A stretch of 17,884 nt of DNA from Acidimicrobiia bacterium (lineage in GTDB: Bacteria > Actinomycetota > Acidimicrobiia > Spongiisociales > UBA5794): assembly GCA_013695075.1 (NCBI GenBank), contig JACDBE010000216.1, positions 1 to 17,884 on the forward strand, in the 5' to 3' direction. Positions 1 to 6,026 of the stretch are shown here, piece after piece; position 1 is the first letter of the stretch, and the number at the start of each line of letters is the position of its first letter. A program made the translations under genes and the position numbers. The notes under the pieces were generated by a model. The model saw only the letters and a list, made by a program, of their open reading frames with translations. It was not told where the DNA came from and did not search any database.

Positions 1-1
1 C

Positions 2-145
2 GGTAAGCCATTGGCGAGGGAACTGGCGGGCTACCACGCCGCCCGTCGCGGGCCGTACCGCATCGTCTACCGGATCGACGGGGCGTTGCGCCGCATCGAA
101 GTCGTGCGCATCGACCACCGGGCAATGGTGTACCGGTCCCATTGA
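2..145 (+). CDS. RelE/ParE-family toxin, C-terminal fragment (cut by window edge)
   Basis: The frame is open from the window edge to a TGA at 143-145 and gives 47 residues. They carry the conserved end of the RelE/ParE fold: the block GPYRIVYRID, then a strand ending RRIEVVRIDHR, then MVYR. In characterised members this family is the toxin of type II toxin-antitoxin pairs; RelE types cleave mRNA in the ribosome and ParE types poison gyrase. The basic residues of the YRIVYR strand and the terminal H-R-x-x-VYR are the typical RelE-side signature. The N-terminal half and any antitoxin gene, usually just upstream on the same strand, lie outside the window, so activity and pairing cannot be judged. 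The gene converges tail to tail with imuB, with only 2 bases between the stop codons and no room for a separate terminator. Confidence 0.82.
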   Translation, partial: GKPLARELAGYHAARRGPYRIVYRIDGALRRIEVVRIDHRAMVYRSH

Positions 146-147
146 TG

Positions 148-1629
148 TCAGTCGTAGATGCCGGTGAGGTAGGTGGCGCCGTCTCGCACCTCGCACAGGA
201 AGGCGCCGGCCGAGGTGACGATCTGATAGCGGTCGGCGTGGGGCTCGCCCTCCCACCATCGCCCCATACGGCGCCACGGCCCTGCCCACGACAGCACGGG
301 CTCCCACCGGCTCCCCAGCCGAACCCGCTCCGGCATCCCCCCGTCCCATTCCACCTCGAAGGGGGTCGGCTTGTCGGGTATCAGGGCGGGCGACGGTGCC
401 GGCACCGCCCCGGGCCACGGCGCCGCCTGGTCTCGGGAGGGAGCGGTCGGCCGGTCGTCCCACCGACTCCACTGCACCCGGTCCCCCGGGTCGCGTCCCC
501 CCTGGGGGCGGGTGGTCAGCACTCGGTCGGGCCCTACCAGCGCCTGGGTCTGCACCAGGGTGCGGTGGGTCTCGGCGGCGCGCCTGGCGTCCTCGTGCAG
601 GGCCAGCTGCCGCCCCTGGTCGGAGAGGTCGGCGGGCACCAGCCGCAGCCGCACCACCCCACCCCCGATCCCTGGCCCGTGGTGTAGCCGGGCCTCGTCG
701 AGCCAGGCGGCGAGCTGCCAGCGGATCCGGTCACCTAGCGTCGACTCGTCGAACGGGTCGGCATTGCGCCAGATGCGGGAGCGGGTGGTGCCACTGGCCG
801 ACTCCGCCTCCACCAACACCCGGAAGGGGGTCGACCCGTGGCGGCCGGTCTCGGTGAGCAGCCGATGCGCCAGGGCCCTCCCCACAAAGGCGGCCCGGTC
901 GAGGTTGTCCAGCGGAGGTTCGAACCGCTCCTCCACCGCCAGATCGACCGGGACCTCCCTCGGCTGCGGCCGGCGGTCCTCGCCGTGGGCCAGCCGGTGC
1001 GCATCGAGCCCCTCGGAACCGAAACGGGAGACCATCGCCTGGCGGGGCAGGTCGGCAACCTGTCCCAGGGTGGTGATCCCCAGCCAGCGGAAGGTGGCGG
1101 CCAGCTCTTCCCGACCCAACGAGGCGACGTCGAGTGAGCGCAGGAAGCTGCGGTCGTCCTCCACCACCAACGGCTCCCCCACCGCCAACTCGGCGGCGCA
1201 GCGGGCGGCGAAGGGTCCGGCGGCGAGTCCGATGCGATGGCCGGAACCGGTGACGGCCTCGATGGTGTCGACCACCCGCCCCACCAAGGCCCACTCGTCG
1301 CCGTAATAGCGAACGGCACCGGTTACCGGGGCCAGAAGCATCCCCGGTTGCACCACCTCCACTCTGGGGATGAGCTTTTCGACGGCGGCCACCACCGGCT
1401 CGAAGCCGATCGCCTCGGCGGTGGGATCGCTCGTCAGGGAGCGGATTGCCGGGCAGATGGCCTCGGCCTGACGGCGGCGCATGCCCACGGTGACCCCGAA
1501 GGCAGCGGCGGCGCCATTGACCGCTACCACCTTGTGGTCGGCCCCGATCGCCTGGGCGGGCTCACCCGGCGGCGTATCCGGTCGGCGCAGCGCCCAGTCC
1601 GGGTACCACACGCAGAGCGTCCGCTCCAT
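148..1629 (-). CDS. imuB: ImuB-type Y-family polymerase homologue (mutasome adaptor)
   Basis: This 493-residue Y-family protein acts in damage-induced mutagenesis. In mycobacteria ImuB is a non-catalytic adaptor that links ImuA' and the DnaE2 polymerase to the beta clamp. The N-terminal palm/fingers (about 1-220) align with Pol IV, but the active-site acids are gone. The first motif reads LCVWYPDWALRR instead of a D-x-D segment, and the S-x-D-E motif is replaced around residues 94-104 (QPGMLLAPVTG). A little-finger-like region (about 225-335) follows. QLALHE at 341-346 falls where mycobacterial ImuB has its clamp-binding QLPLWG, here without the aromatic residue. A Trp-rich C-terminal domain ends in YLTGIYD. 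The ATG at 1629 is supported by GGAGG about 5 nt upstream (GGTGGAGGACC-ATG). The start lies 68 nt inside imuA', so translation is probably coupled. No dnaE2 is visible here. Confidence 0.9.
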   Translation of the reverse strand: MERTLCVWYPDWALRRPDTPPGEPAQAIGADHKVVAVNGAAAAFGVTVGMRRRQAEAICPAIRSLTSDPTAEAIGFEPVVAAVEKLIPRVEVVQPGMLLAPVTGAVRYYGDEWALVGRVVDTIEAVTGSGHRIGLAAGPFAARCAAELAVGEPLVVEDDRSFLRSLDVASLGREELAATFRWLGITTLGQVADLPRQAMVSRFGSEGLDAHRLAHGEDRRPQPREVPVDLAVEERFEPPLDNLDRAAFVGRALAHRLLTETGRHGSTPFRVLVEAESASGTTRSRIWRNADPFDESTLGDRIRWQLAAWLDEARLHHGPGIGGGVVRLRLVPADLSDQGRQLALHEDARRAAETHRTLVQTQALVGPDRVLTTRPQGGRDPGDRVQWSRWDDRPTAPSRDQAAPWPGAVPAPSPALIPDKPTPFEVEWDGGMPERVRLGSRWEPVLSWAGPWRRMGRWWEGEPHADRYQIVTSAGAFLCEVRDGATYLTGIYD

Positions 1630-2305
1630 GGTCCTCCACCTCGATGATCCGGGTCATCCCTTTGACCGACTTGCCAGAGGCCTCCAGCACCAGCCGGCGC
1701 CGCAGCAGGCGGCCGTGCCCCACCCCGGTCCCCTCCCAGGTGATGTGGCGCCCCTCTAGCCGGAGCTGGGCCAACCCGCCCGGAAGCGTCCCCGACAGCG
1801 GGTTGAGCACCAGCGGGGTCCCCTTGCTGCGCACCGCCGACGCCAGGGTGCGCAGCGGTGCCTCTCGCATCCGATGGGGCACCTCGGCGTAGACGGCGCC
1901 CATGCCGTCGAGCAACCCGGCCACCACCCGGCCCCAGGTGACCGGGTCGTCGCAGCGCACCACCACCAGGCGATCCGGGTCGATCCCCACTTCCCAAGCC
2001 GCCAACGGGCACAGCCAGCCGCGGACGTCGACGCAGGCCACCGCCCCCTCGGTGGCCCCCGCCACCAACGACAGCCCCAGCCGGGTAAGCCCCATCCCCG
2101 CCGGGCCATGCAATCCGACCACCTGACCGGGGGCGGGGATCAGCATCACCGCCTCCGGCGAGGTACCGGCGGGAAGATGGCGGCGGAGCATGGCGACGGT
2201 GTCGTCTCGGTCGGCCCGGACGGCTCCGGTCACCGCTCCGATGTCGAGCGCTGTGATCGCCGTGCTGGTACCGGGCACCGTCTCGCCACCTGTCTCGGGC
2301 CTCAC
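1562..2305 (-). CDS. imuA: ImuA' RecA-like SOS mutagenesis protein
   Basis: This 247-residue protein is the expected upstream partner of ImuB in the actinobacterial ImuA'-ImuB-DnaE2 translesion mutasome. The RecA-like nucleotide-binding region is recognisable. VVGLHGPAGMGLTRLGL (residues 62-78) occupies the Walker A place, but the Lys of GKT is Leu (GPAGMGLT, 67-74), so ATP binding is doubtful. Typical ImuA' blocks follow: LAAWEVGIDPDRLVVVR (101-117), a run near LLDGMGAVYAEVP (131-143), and GTGVGHGRLLRRRLVLEA. The outermost start is GTG at 2305. A second GTG at 2278 (residue 10) has a better Shine-Dalgarno-like AGGTGG 8 nt upstream. It also fits the promoter, whose predicted start site near 2299 would lie downstream of the first GTG. 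The true protein may therefore be 238 residues. The last 68 nt overlap imuB. A perfect SOS box lies 8 bp upstream of the outer start. Confidence 0.85.
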   Translation of the reverse strand: MRPETGGETVPGTSTAITALDIGAVTGAVRADRDDTVAMLRRHLPAGTSPEAVMLIPAPGQVVGLHGPAGMGLTRLGLSLVAGATEGAVACVDVRGWLCPLAAWEVGIDPDRLVVVRCDDPVTWGRVVAGLLDGMGAVYAEVPHRMREAPLRTLASAVRSKGTPLVLNPLSGTLPGGLAQLRLEGRHITWEGTGVGHGRLLRRRLVLEASGKSVKGMTRIIEVEDHGADALRVVPGLGAAPTGYAAG

Positions 2306-2335
2306 AGCCTAATCGAACACACGTTCGATGCACAA
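2306..2335 (-). promoter_or_regulatory. Predicted imuA'-imuB promoter around the SOS box
   Basis: Read on the minus strand there is a -35-like TTGTGC (2335-2330), an 18-nt spacer and a TANNNT-type -10 TAGGCT (2311-2306). The LexA palindrome fills 16 of the 18 spacer positions. The predicted start site is near 2299, which would leave a leader of about 20 nt before the GTG at 2278. The -35 match is only partial, so this rests mainly on the -10 and on the operator position. Confidence 0.5.
2313..2328. promoter_or_regulatory. LexA operator (SOS box), perfect mycobacterial-type palindrome
   Basis: The sequence TCGAAC-ACAC-GTTCGA is a perfect 6+4+6 palindrome matching the mycobacterial/actinobacterial LexA consensus TCGAAC-N4-GTTCGA. 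It lies directly upstream of imuA', a gene pair known to be LexA-controlled in actinobacteria, and inside the spacer of the predicted imuA' promoter. There it would block RNA polymerase. It is also about 84 bp upstream of the divergent dodecin start. Position and sequence are seen directly; LexA binding is inferred. Confidence 0.92.
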
Positions 2336-2411
2336 GGGAAGTTCAGCATGCCCGGGCGGTGCCCACCAGAGCTAGCCTGGCCGCACTGAGCCCGCCGAAA
2401 GGAGCTGCTTC

Positions 2412-2618
2412 GTGTCTGTTGCCAAGGTGATCGAGATCACGTCGACTTCCCCCGGATCCTTCGAGGACGCCATTCGCAAGGGTCTGGCCAAGGCACAGAA
2501 GACGGTGGACGGCATCAAGGGAGCCTGGATCTCCGAGCACAAGGTCGAGCTGGCCGACGACGGCACCATCAAGCACTTCCGGGTCGACATGAAGCTTACG
2601 TTCGTCCTCGACGACTGA
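2412..2618 (+). CDS. Dodecin family flavin-binding protein
   Basis: This is a complete 68-residue dodecin, a small cytoplasmic protein that assembles as a hollow dodecamer and binds flavins (riboflavin, FMN or lumichrome depending on species), buffering free flavin. The whole fold is present: first strand VAKVIEITSTSP, the single helix FEDAIRKGLAKAQKTV (17-32), then two strands ending HFRVDMKLTFVLDD. Trp39 is in the position of the Trp that stacks on the flavin. His55 occupies the place of the polar flavin contact (Gln in the halobacterial protein) and is shared with actinobacterial dodecins. The start is GTG at 2412, with AAAGGAG at 2398-2404 seven nt upstream. It is divergent from imuA' with 106 bp between the starts. 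A weak -10 TAGCCT is at 2373-2378 with no good -35. It stands alone, with hairpins downstream. Confidence 0.93.
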   Translation: MSVAKVIEITSTSPGSFEDAIRKGLAKAQKTVDGIKGAWISEHKVELADDGTIKHFRVDMKLTFVLDD

Positions 2619-2650
2619 TCGGGAGGGGGCAGGCCCCGGCCACCCCCCGA
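2619..2650 (+). terminator. Possible hairpin terminator after dodecin
   Basis: Directly after the dodecin TGA, TCGGG-A-GGG pairs with CCC-CCCGA. This makes about 8 bp with one bulged A around a loop that itself contains GGCC. No T-run follows, as is usual for very GC-rich actinobacterial terminators. Support is structural only. Confidence 0.4.
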
Positions 2651-2898
2651 AGACGCGGCCGCCGTCCAAAGGGAGGGGAAACGAGCCAGGGACGGGACGA
2701 GGGCCACCGGCCGGCTTGGCGGTCCATTCTTAGAACGCATGCGTGTTCTTGCCGCGGTGTGGGGGTGCCCGAGGGGGCGGGCTCTGTCCCGGCCCCCTCG
2801 GTTCGTGCCGGTGCGGCTGTGCCGGACCGCCCGATCAAGCAGGGCGGCCGTAGGCCGCTCCTCACGGTCGGAGCCGAGCCCGCAGGGCAAGGCGCAGC
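2651..2898. other. Non-coding, hairpin-rich spacer between dodecin and pnp
   Basis: I see no convincing gene here; short open frames lack ribosome sites and recognisable sequence. The stretch holds several GC-rich inverted repeats. One is AGAAC/GTTCT at 2732-2749 around GCATGC. A 10-bp stem with a 3-bp inner extension lies at 2769-2801 (annotated separately). CCGCCC/GGGCGG at 2827-2847 competes with GCGGCC-GTA-GGCCGC at 2844-2858. Because the dodecin and pnp units converge here, stacked terminators or a processed 3' end are the simplest reading. A small RNA cannot be excluded. Confidence 0.5.
2769..2801. terminator. Strong GC hairpin between convergent dodecin and pnp
   Basis: CCGAGGGGGC (2769-2778) pairs perfectly with GCCCCCTCGG (2792-2801). 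Inside it GGG (2779-2781) pairs with CCC (2788-2790) around a 6-nt loop, with one extra G. It is symmetric enough to act on either strand. There is no T-tract on either side. It is probably a bidirectional backup terminator or an mRNA 3'-end stabiliser. Confidence 0.45.
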
Positions 2899-2932
2899 TC
2901 GGCTGGGAACCACGCCCGTGTTTCCCAGCCGA
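2899..2932 (-). terminator. Hairpin terminator of the rpsO-pnp unit
   Basis: An 11-bp perfect stem, TCGGCTGGGAA (2899-2909) with TTCCCAGCCGA (2922-2932), begins 6 nt after the pnp TAA. Its 12-nt loop can pair further (CACG with CGTG). There is no T-run. Its position right after the stop makes it the likely 3' end of the pnp transcript. Confidence 0.6.
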
Positions 2933-2937
2933 AGTGC

Positions 2938-5400
2938 TTAGAAGCCGCTTTCGAAGTCGTCCTCGAACGACACGATGGTGCGGGCGTCGGACGTCTCCGA
3001 CCGGCGGTCGGCGCCGGCGTCGGCCCTGCGGTCGTCGCCGCGACCGCTCCGAACAGGGTCGCGGCGACCCCGGTCGCGACCACCGTCACCGCCGCGGTCA
3101 CGGCCCCGATCACGACCCCGGTCATGGGAACTGTCGCCACGTCGGTCGTCGCTGCGGCCCCGACCGCGGTCGCCCCCGTCGCGGCGGCGATCGTCGAAGC
3201 CACCGCCGTTGTCGGTGGGCTCCAGCGGCTTGGCCCCCGGCTTCATCTCCAACTCGACCCCTTCGGCCAGGTCGAGGCTGACCTTGCCCCGGTCGTCGAT
3301 CTCACGCACCACCACCTGGACCCGGTCACCCAGAGCCAGCACGTCCTCGACCACGGCGATGCGGCGGCCGCCACCCATCTTGGAGATGTGCAGCAGACCG
3401 TCACGCCCGGGGAGGATGTTGACGAACGCACCGAACTTGGTGATGTTCACCACCTCACCCTGGTAGACCTCCCCGACATTGGCCTCAGGCGGGAAGCCGA
3501 TGGCGAGGATACGCTCCTTGGCGAGCTGCATCGAGGCGGTGTCGACCGCCCCGACCCGCACCGTGCCATCGTCGTCGATCTCGATGGTGGCCCCGGTCTC
3601 CTCCTCCAGCTCGCGGATGACCTTGCCCTTGGGCCCGATGACCTCGCCGATGCGGTCCCTGGGGATCTGGATCGACTCGATCTTGGGAGCGTTGGGGGCC
3701 AGCTCGGGCCGAGGCTCGGCGATGACGGCGTCCATGGCGTCGAGGATGAACATGCGGGCGTCCCGGGCCTGGTGCATTGCCTTGATGAGCACGTCGGCGG
3801 GCAGCGACTCGATCTTGGTATCGAGCTGGAGGGCGGTGATCATGTCCCGGGTTCCCGCCACCTTGAAGTCCATGTCGCCCAGGGCGTCCTCGGCACCGAG
3901 GATGTCGGTGAGGGTGACGAACTGACCGTCGTGGGCGATGAGCCCCATGGCGATACCGGCGACGGAGGCAGCGATGGGCACCCCGGCGTCCATCAGCGAC
4001 AACGACGACCCGCACACCGAGGCCATGGACGACGAACCGTTCGACATCAGCACCTCGGAGACCAGCCGGAAGGCGTACGGGAAGTCCTCCACCGGCGGGA
4101 TCACCGGGAACAGGGCCCGCTCCGCCAGGGCGCCATGACCAATCTCGCGGCGCTTGGGGCCGCGCATGAAGCCGGTCTCGCCGGTGGCGAACGGCGCCAT
4201 GTTGTAGTGGTGCATGTAGCGCTTCTTCTCCTCGGCCGAGATGGTGTCGAGCATCTGCTCCATCTTGGTCATGCCCAGGGTGGTCACGTTGAGTACCTGG
4301 GTCTCGCCCCGTTGGAAGAGACCCGAGCCGTGAACCTCGGGAAGGACGCCAACCTCCACGGTGAGCGGGCGGATGTCGGTGAGACCGCGGCCGTCGAGGC
4401 GGATGCCGTCACGAACCACCCGCTCGCGCATCACCGCCTTCTGCACCGAGCGGAAGGCCCGCTTCGATGCGGTTGCCAAGGCGGCGTCGTCGTCGGGGAT
4501 GGACAGCTCCGCCATGACCTCGTCGGCGATGCGCTTCTCGGTGGCCAGCCGCTCGGACTTGTCGGCGATGGTGCCCATCGACTCCAGTCGGGGTCGGGCA
4601 ACCGCGGTCACCCGGTCGAACACGTCAGCCGAGTAGTCCTCGGCCACCGGCCACTCCACCGGCTCCGGCTCGCCGAGCTGGCGGCGCAGCTCCAGCTGGA
4701 GATCGATGACCGTGCCGATGTGCTCCTTGGCGGCCTCGAGCCCCTGGGCGACGGTCTCCTCGTCGCTGGCGGGAGCACCGTCGCGGACCATGCGGTAGCC
4801 ATTCTCGGTGGCGCCGGCCTCGACCATGGCGATGTCGACACCTCCAGCGGTGTTGCGCTTGCCGGCCACCACGATCTCGAAGACAGACTCGTCCATCTCC
4901 TCGTACGTGGGGAAGGCGATCCACTGGCCGTCACGGAGCGCCAGCCGTACCGCCCCGATGGGGCCGAGGAAGGGGATGGCGCTGACGGTGAGCGCTGCCG
5001 ACGCCGCGTTGAGGGCGGGGACGTCGTAGGCGTTGACCAGGTCGGCGGCCATGACGGTGGCCACCACATGGGTCTCGCAGCGGAAGCCTGCGGCGAACGA
5101 CGGGCGCAGCGGGCGGTCGATGAGGCGGGCGGTGAGCGTCGCCTTCTCGGTGGCCCGGCCCTCACGACGGAAGAACGACCCGGGGATGCGACCCACCGAG
5201 TACAGCCGCTCCTCGACGTCAACGGTGAGCGGGAAGAAGTCCTGGCCCTCACGCACCGACTTGGCGGCGGTGGCGGTGACCAGTACTTCGGTGTTGCCGA
5301 TGCTGGCCAGGACGGCCCCATCGGCGAGTTGGGCAAGCTTGCCAGCCGAGAAGACGACTTCCTTGTCGCCTACCAGGCCACGAACGGTGGTCTCTGCCAC
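2938..5400 (-). CDS. pnp: Polyribonucleotide nucleotidyltransferase (PNPase)
   Basis: This 820-residue protein is a phosphorolytic 3'-to-5' exoribonuclease and RNA-tailing enzyme of the cytoplasm. The domain order is complete. The first RNase PH domain (about 8-145) contains GSFFRREGR at 75-82. An alpha-helical linker (about 240-325) follows. The second RNase PH domain (about 330-555) has the catalytic DALGDMD at 505-511, whose two Asp match E. coli Asp486 and Asp492. Then come a KH domain (574-620, with GEVIGPKGKVIRELEEETGA) and an S1 domain (641-712). A 90-residue Arg/Asp/Gly-rich tail (731-820) ends FEDDFESGF. The chosen start is GTG at 5400, preceded by GAGGAGAACCGC, and it yields the usual AETTVRG-type N terminus. 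The frame runs open upstream to 5565, but that part crosses the leader stem-loop and is not family-like. It is downstream of rpsO by 183 nt. Confidence 0.97.
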   Translation of the reverse strand: MAETTVRGLVGDKEVVFSAGKLAQLADGAVLASIGNTEVLVTATAAKSVREGQDFFPLTVDVEERLYSVGRIPGSFFRREGRATEKATLTARLIDRPLRPSFAAGFRCETHVVATVMAADLVNAYDVPALNAASAALTVSAIPFLGPIGAVRLALRDGQWIAFPTYEEMDESVFEIVVAGKRNTAGGVDIAMVEAGATENGYRMVRDGAPASDEETVAQGLEAAKEHIGTVIDLQLELRRQLGEPEPVEWPVAEDYSADVFDRVTAVARPRLESMGTIADKSERLATEKRIADEVMAELSIPDDDAALATASKRAFRSVQKAVMRERVVRDGIRLDGRGLTDIRPLTVEVGVLPEVHGSGLFQRGETQVLNVTTLGMTKMEQMLDTISAEEKKRYMHHYNMAPFATGETGFMRGPKRREIGHGALAERALFPVIPPVEDFPYAFRLVSEVLMSNGSSSMASVCGSSLSLMDAGVPIAASVAGIAMGLIAHDGQFVTLTDILGAEDALGDMDFKVAGTRDMITALQLDTKIESLPADVLIKAMHQARDARMFILDAMDAVIAEPRPELAPNAPKIESIQIPRDRIGEVIGPKGKVIRELEEETGATIEIDDDGTVRVGAVDTASMQLAKERILAIGFPPEANVGEVYQGEVVNITKFGAFVNILPGRDGLLHISKMGGGRRIAVVEDVLALGDRVQVVVREIDDRGKVSLDLAEGVELEMKPGAKPLEPTDNGGGFDDRRRDGGDRGRGRSDDRRGDSSHDRGRDRGRDRGGDGGRDRGRRDPVRSGRGDDRRADAGADRRSETSDARTIVSFEDDFESGF

Positions 5401-5425
5401 GCGGTTCTCCTCTGTTGATGGAGGA

Positions 5426-5504
5426 GACACGGACCAATTGGCAGTGGTGGGGGCTCTCATCTCCGAGATCCGAGAGCGCCCGCCACTGACAACTGGACGG
5501 TGTC
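5426..5504 (-). promoter_or_regulatory. Long rpsO-pnp intergenic stem-loop (candidate RNase III / PNPase autoregulation site)
   Basis: Two 33-nt arms, 5426-5458 and 5472-5504, align without any bulge. There are 27 Watson-Crick pairs and one more G-U pair in the minus-strand RNA; the 13-nt loop contains a further partial ATCTC/GAGAT pairing. The structure lies 79 nt after the rpsO stop and ends 25 nt before the pnp GTG. In E. coli the same intergenic position holds a long stem cut by RNase III, after which PNPase represses its own mRNA. The structure is seen directly; the function is by analogy. Confidence 0.72.
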
Positions 5505-5583
5505 CCCTGCTTCTGATTCGAGGCCGGCGACCGACGGTCCCGGCTCTCGTGGGACGGACGGCCATTGCCGCTCGTCCCGGTCC

Positions 5584-5841
5584 CTATCGGCGCAGGCCCA
5601 GCCTGGAGATGAGGGAACGGTAACGCTCGACGTCCTGATTGCGCAGGTAGCCGAGCAGACGGCGCCGCTTGCCCACCATCATCAGCAGGCCTCGCCGGCT
5701 GTGGTGATCCTTCTGGTTCGACCGCAGGTGCTCGGTGAGGTGGTTGATGCGTTCGGTCAGCAGAGCGACCTGGACCTCGGGGGATCCGGTGTCGGTCTGG
5801 TGGGACCCGAACGTTTCAATGATGGTGTGCTTGTCTTTCAA
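5584..5841 (-). CDS. rpsO: 30S ribosomal protein S15
   Basis: This 85-residue S15 is a primary 16S rRNA-binding protein of the central domain of the small subunit. The family signature is intact: DTGSPEVQVALLTERINHL (17-35), then KDHHSRRGLLMMVGKRRRLL, ending RYRSLISRLGLRR. It is close to the usual 88-89 residues. The start is TTG at 5841, with AAGGA nine nt upstream; there is no in-frame ATG that keeps the N-terminal helix. The ribosome site sits in the loop of a small hairpin, CGTG-AAGGA-CACG on the mRNA (5858-5846). A second hairpin, TCTCC-TGC-GGAGA, lies just before it (5881-5869). S15 represses its own mRNA in several bacteria, so these are candidate elements. It is transcribed leftward with pnp from the promoter at 5951-5979. 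Confidence 0.97.
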   Translation of the reverse strand: MKDKHTIIETFGSHQTDTGSPEVQVALLTERINHLTEHLRSNQKDHHSRRGLLMMVGKRRRLLGYLRNQDVERYRSLISRLGLRR

Positions 5842-5950
5842 ACTGCGTGTCCTTCACGACAGAATCGCTCTCCGCAGGAGAACCCGACATCGCCTGGGGA
5901 GGCGGTGAGGCGCAGCACGCGGAGGAGCAGCGGACGAACGTCCGGGTATG

Positions 5951-5979
5951 AGTGTAGCCGAAGGGGTAATGGGCGCCAA
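5951..5979 (-). promoter_or_regulatory. Predicted rpsO-pnp promoter
   Basis: On the minus strand TTGGCG (5979-5974) is followed by exactly 17 nt and TACACT (5956-5951). This is a good housekeeping sigma-type match, with the transcription start expected near 5944 and a leader of about 100 nt before rpsO. It lies in the 185-bp gap shared with divergent kup. Confidence 0.68.
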
Positions 5980-6026
5980 CCGCCCCGGTCGGTACACCGG
6001 GACGGCGAGTAGGGTTCCGGGCTTCC

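Noticed and set aside
917..926. GGTTCGAACC, resembling a tRNA T-loop or half of an SOS box
   Set aside because: It is inside imuB coding sequence with no cloverleaf around it, and it lacks the 4-nt spacing of a LexA site.
2732..2749. AGAAC/GTTCT palindrome as a second LexA site
   Set aside because: The half-sites are 8 nt apart instead of 4 and lack the outer TC/GA bases.
2990..3200. Repetitive-looking DNA as a satellite or CRISPR-like array
   Set aside because: The periodicity comes from Arg/Asp/Gly codons of the PNPase tail; units vary and there are no spacers.
3124..5418. 764-codon open frame on the plus strand, antisense to pnp
   Set aside because: It mirrors pnp, has no family-like sequence and has a His/Gly/Asp/Val-rich composition typical of antisense frames in GC-rich genes.
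5401..5565. Upstream extension of pnp
   Set aside because: It reads through the leader stem-loop and adds Arg-rich residues not seen in PNPase; the GTG at 5400 has a proper ribosome site.
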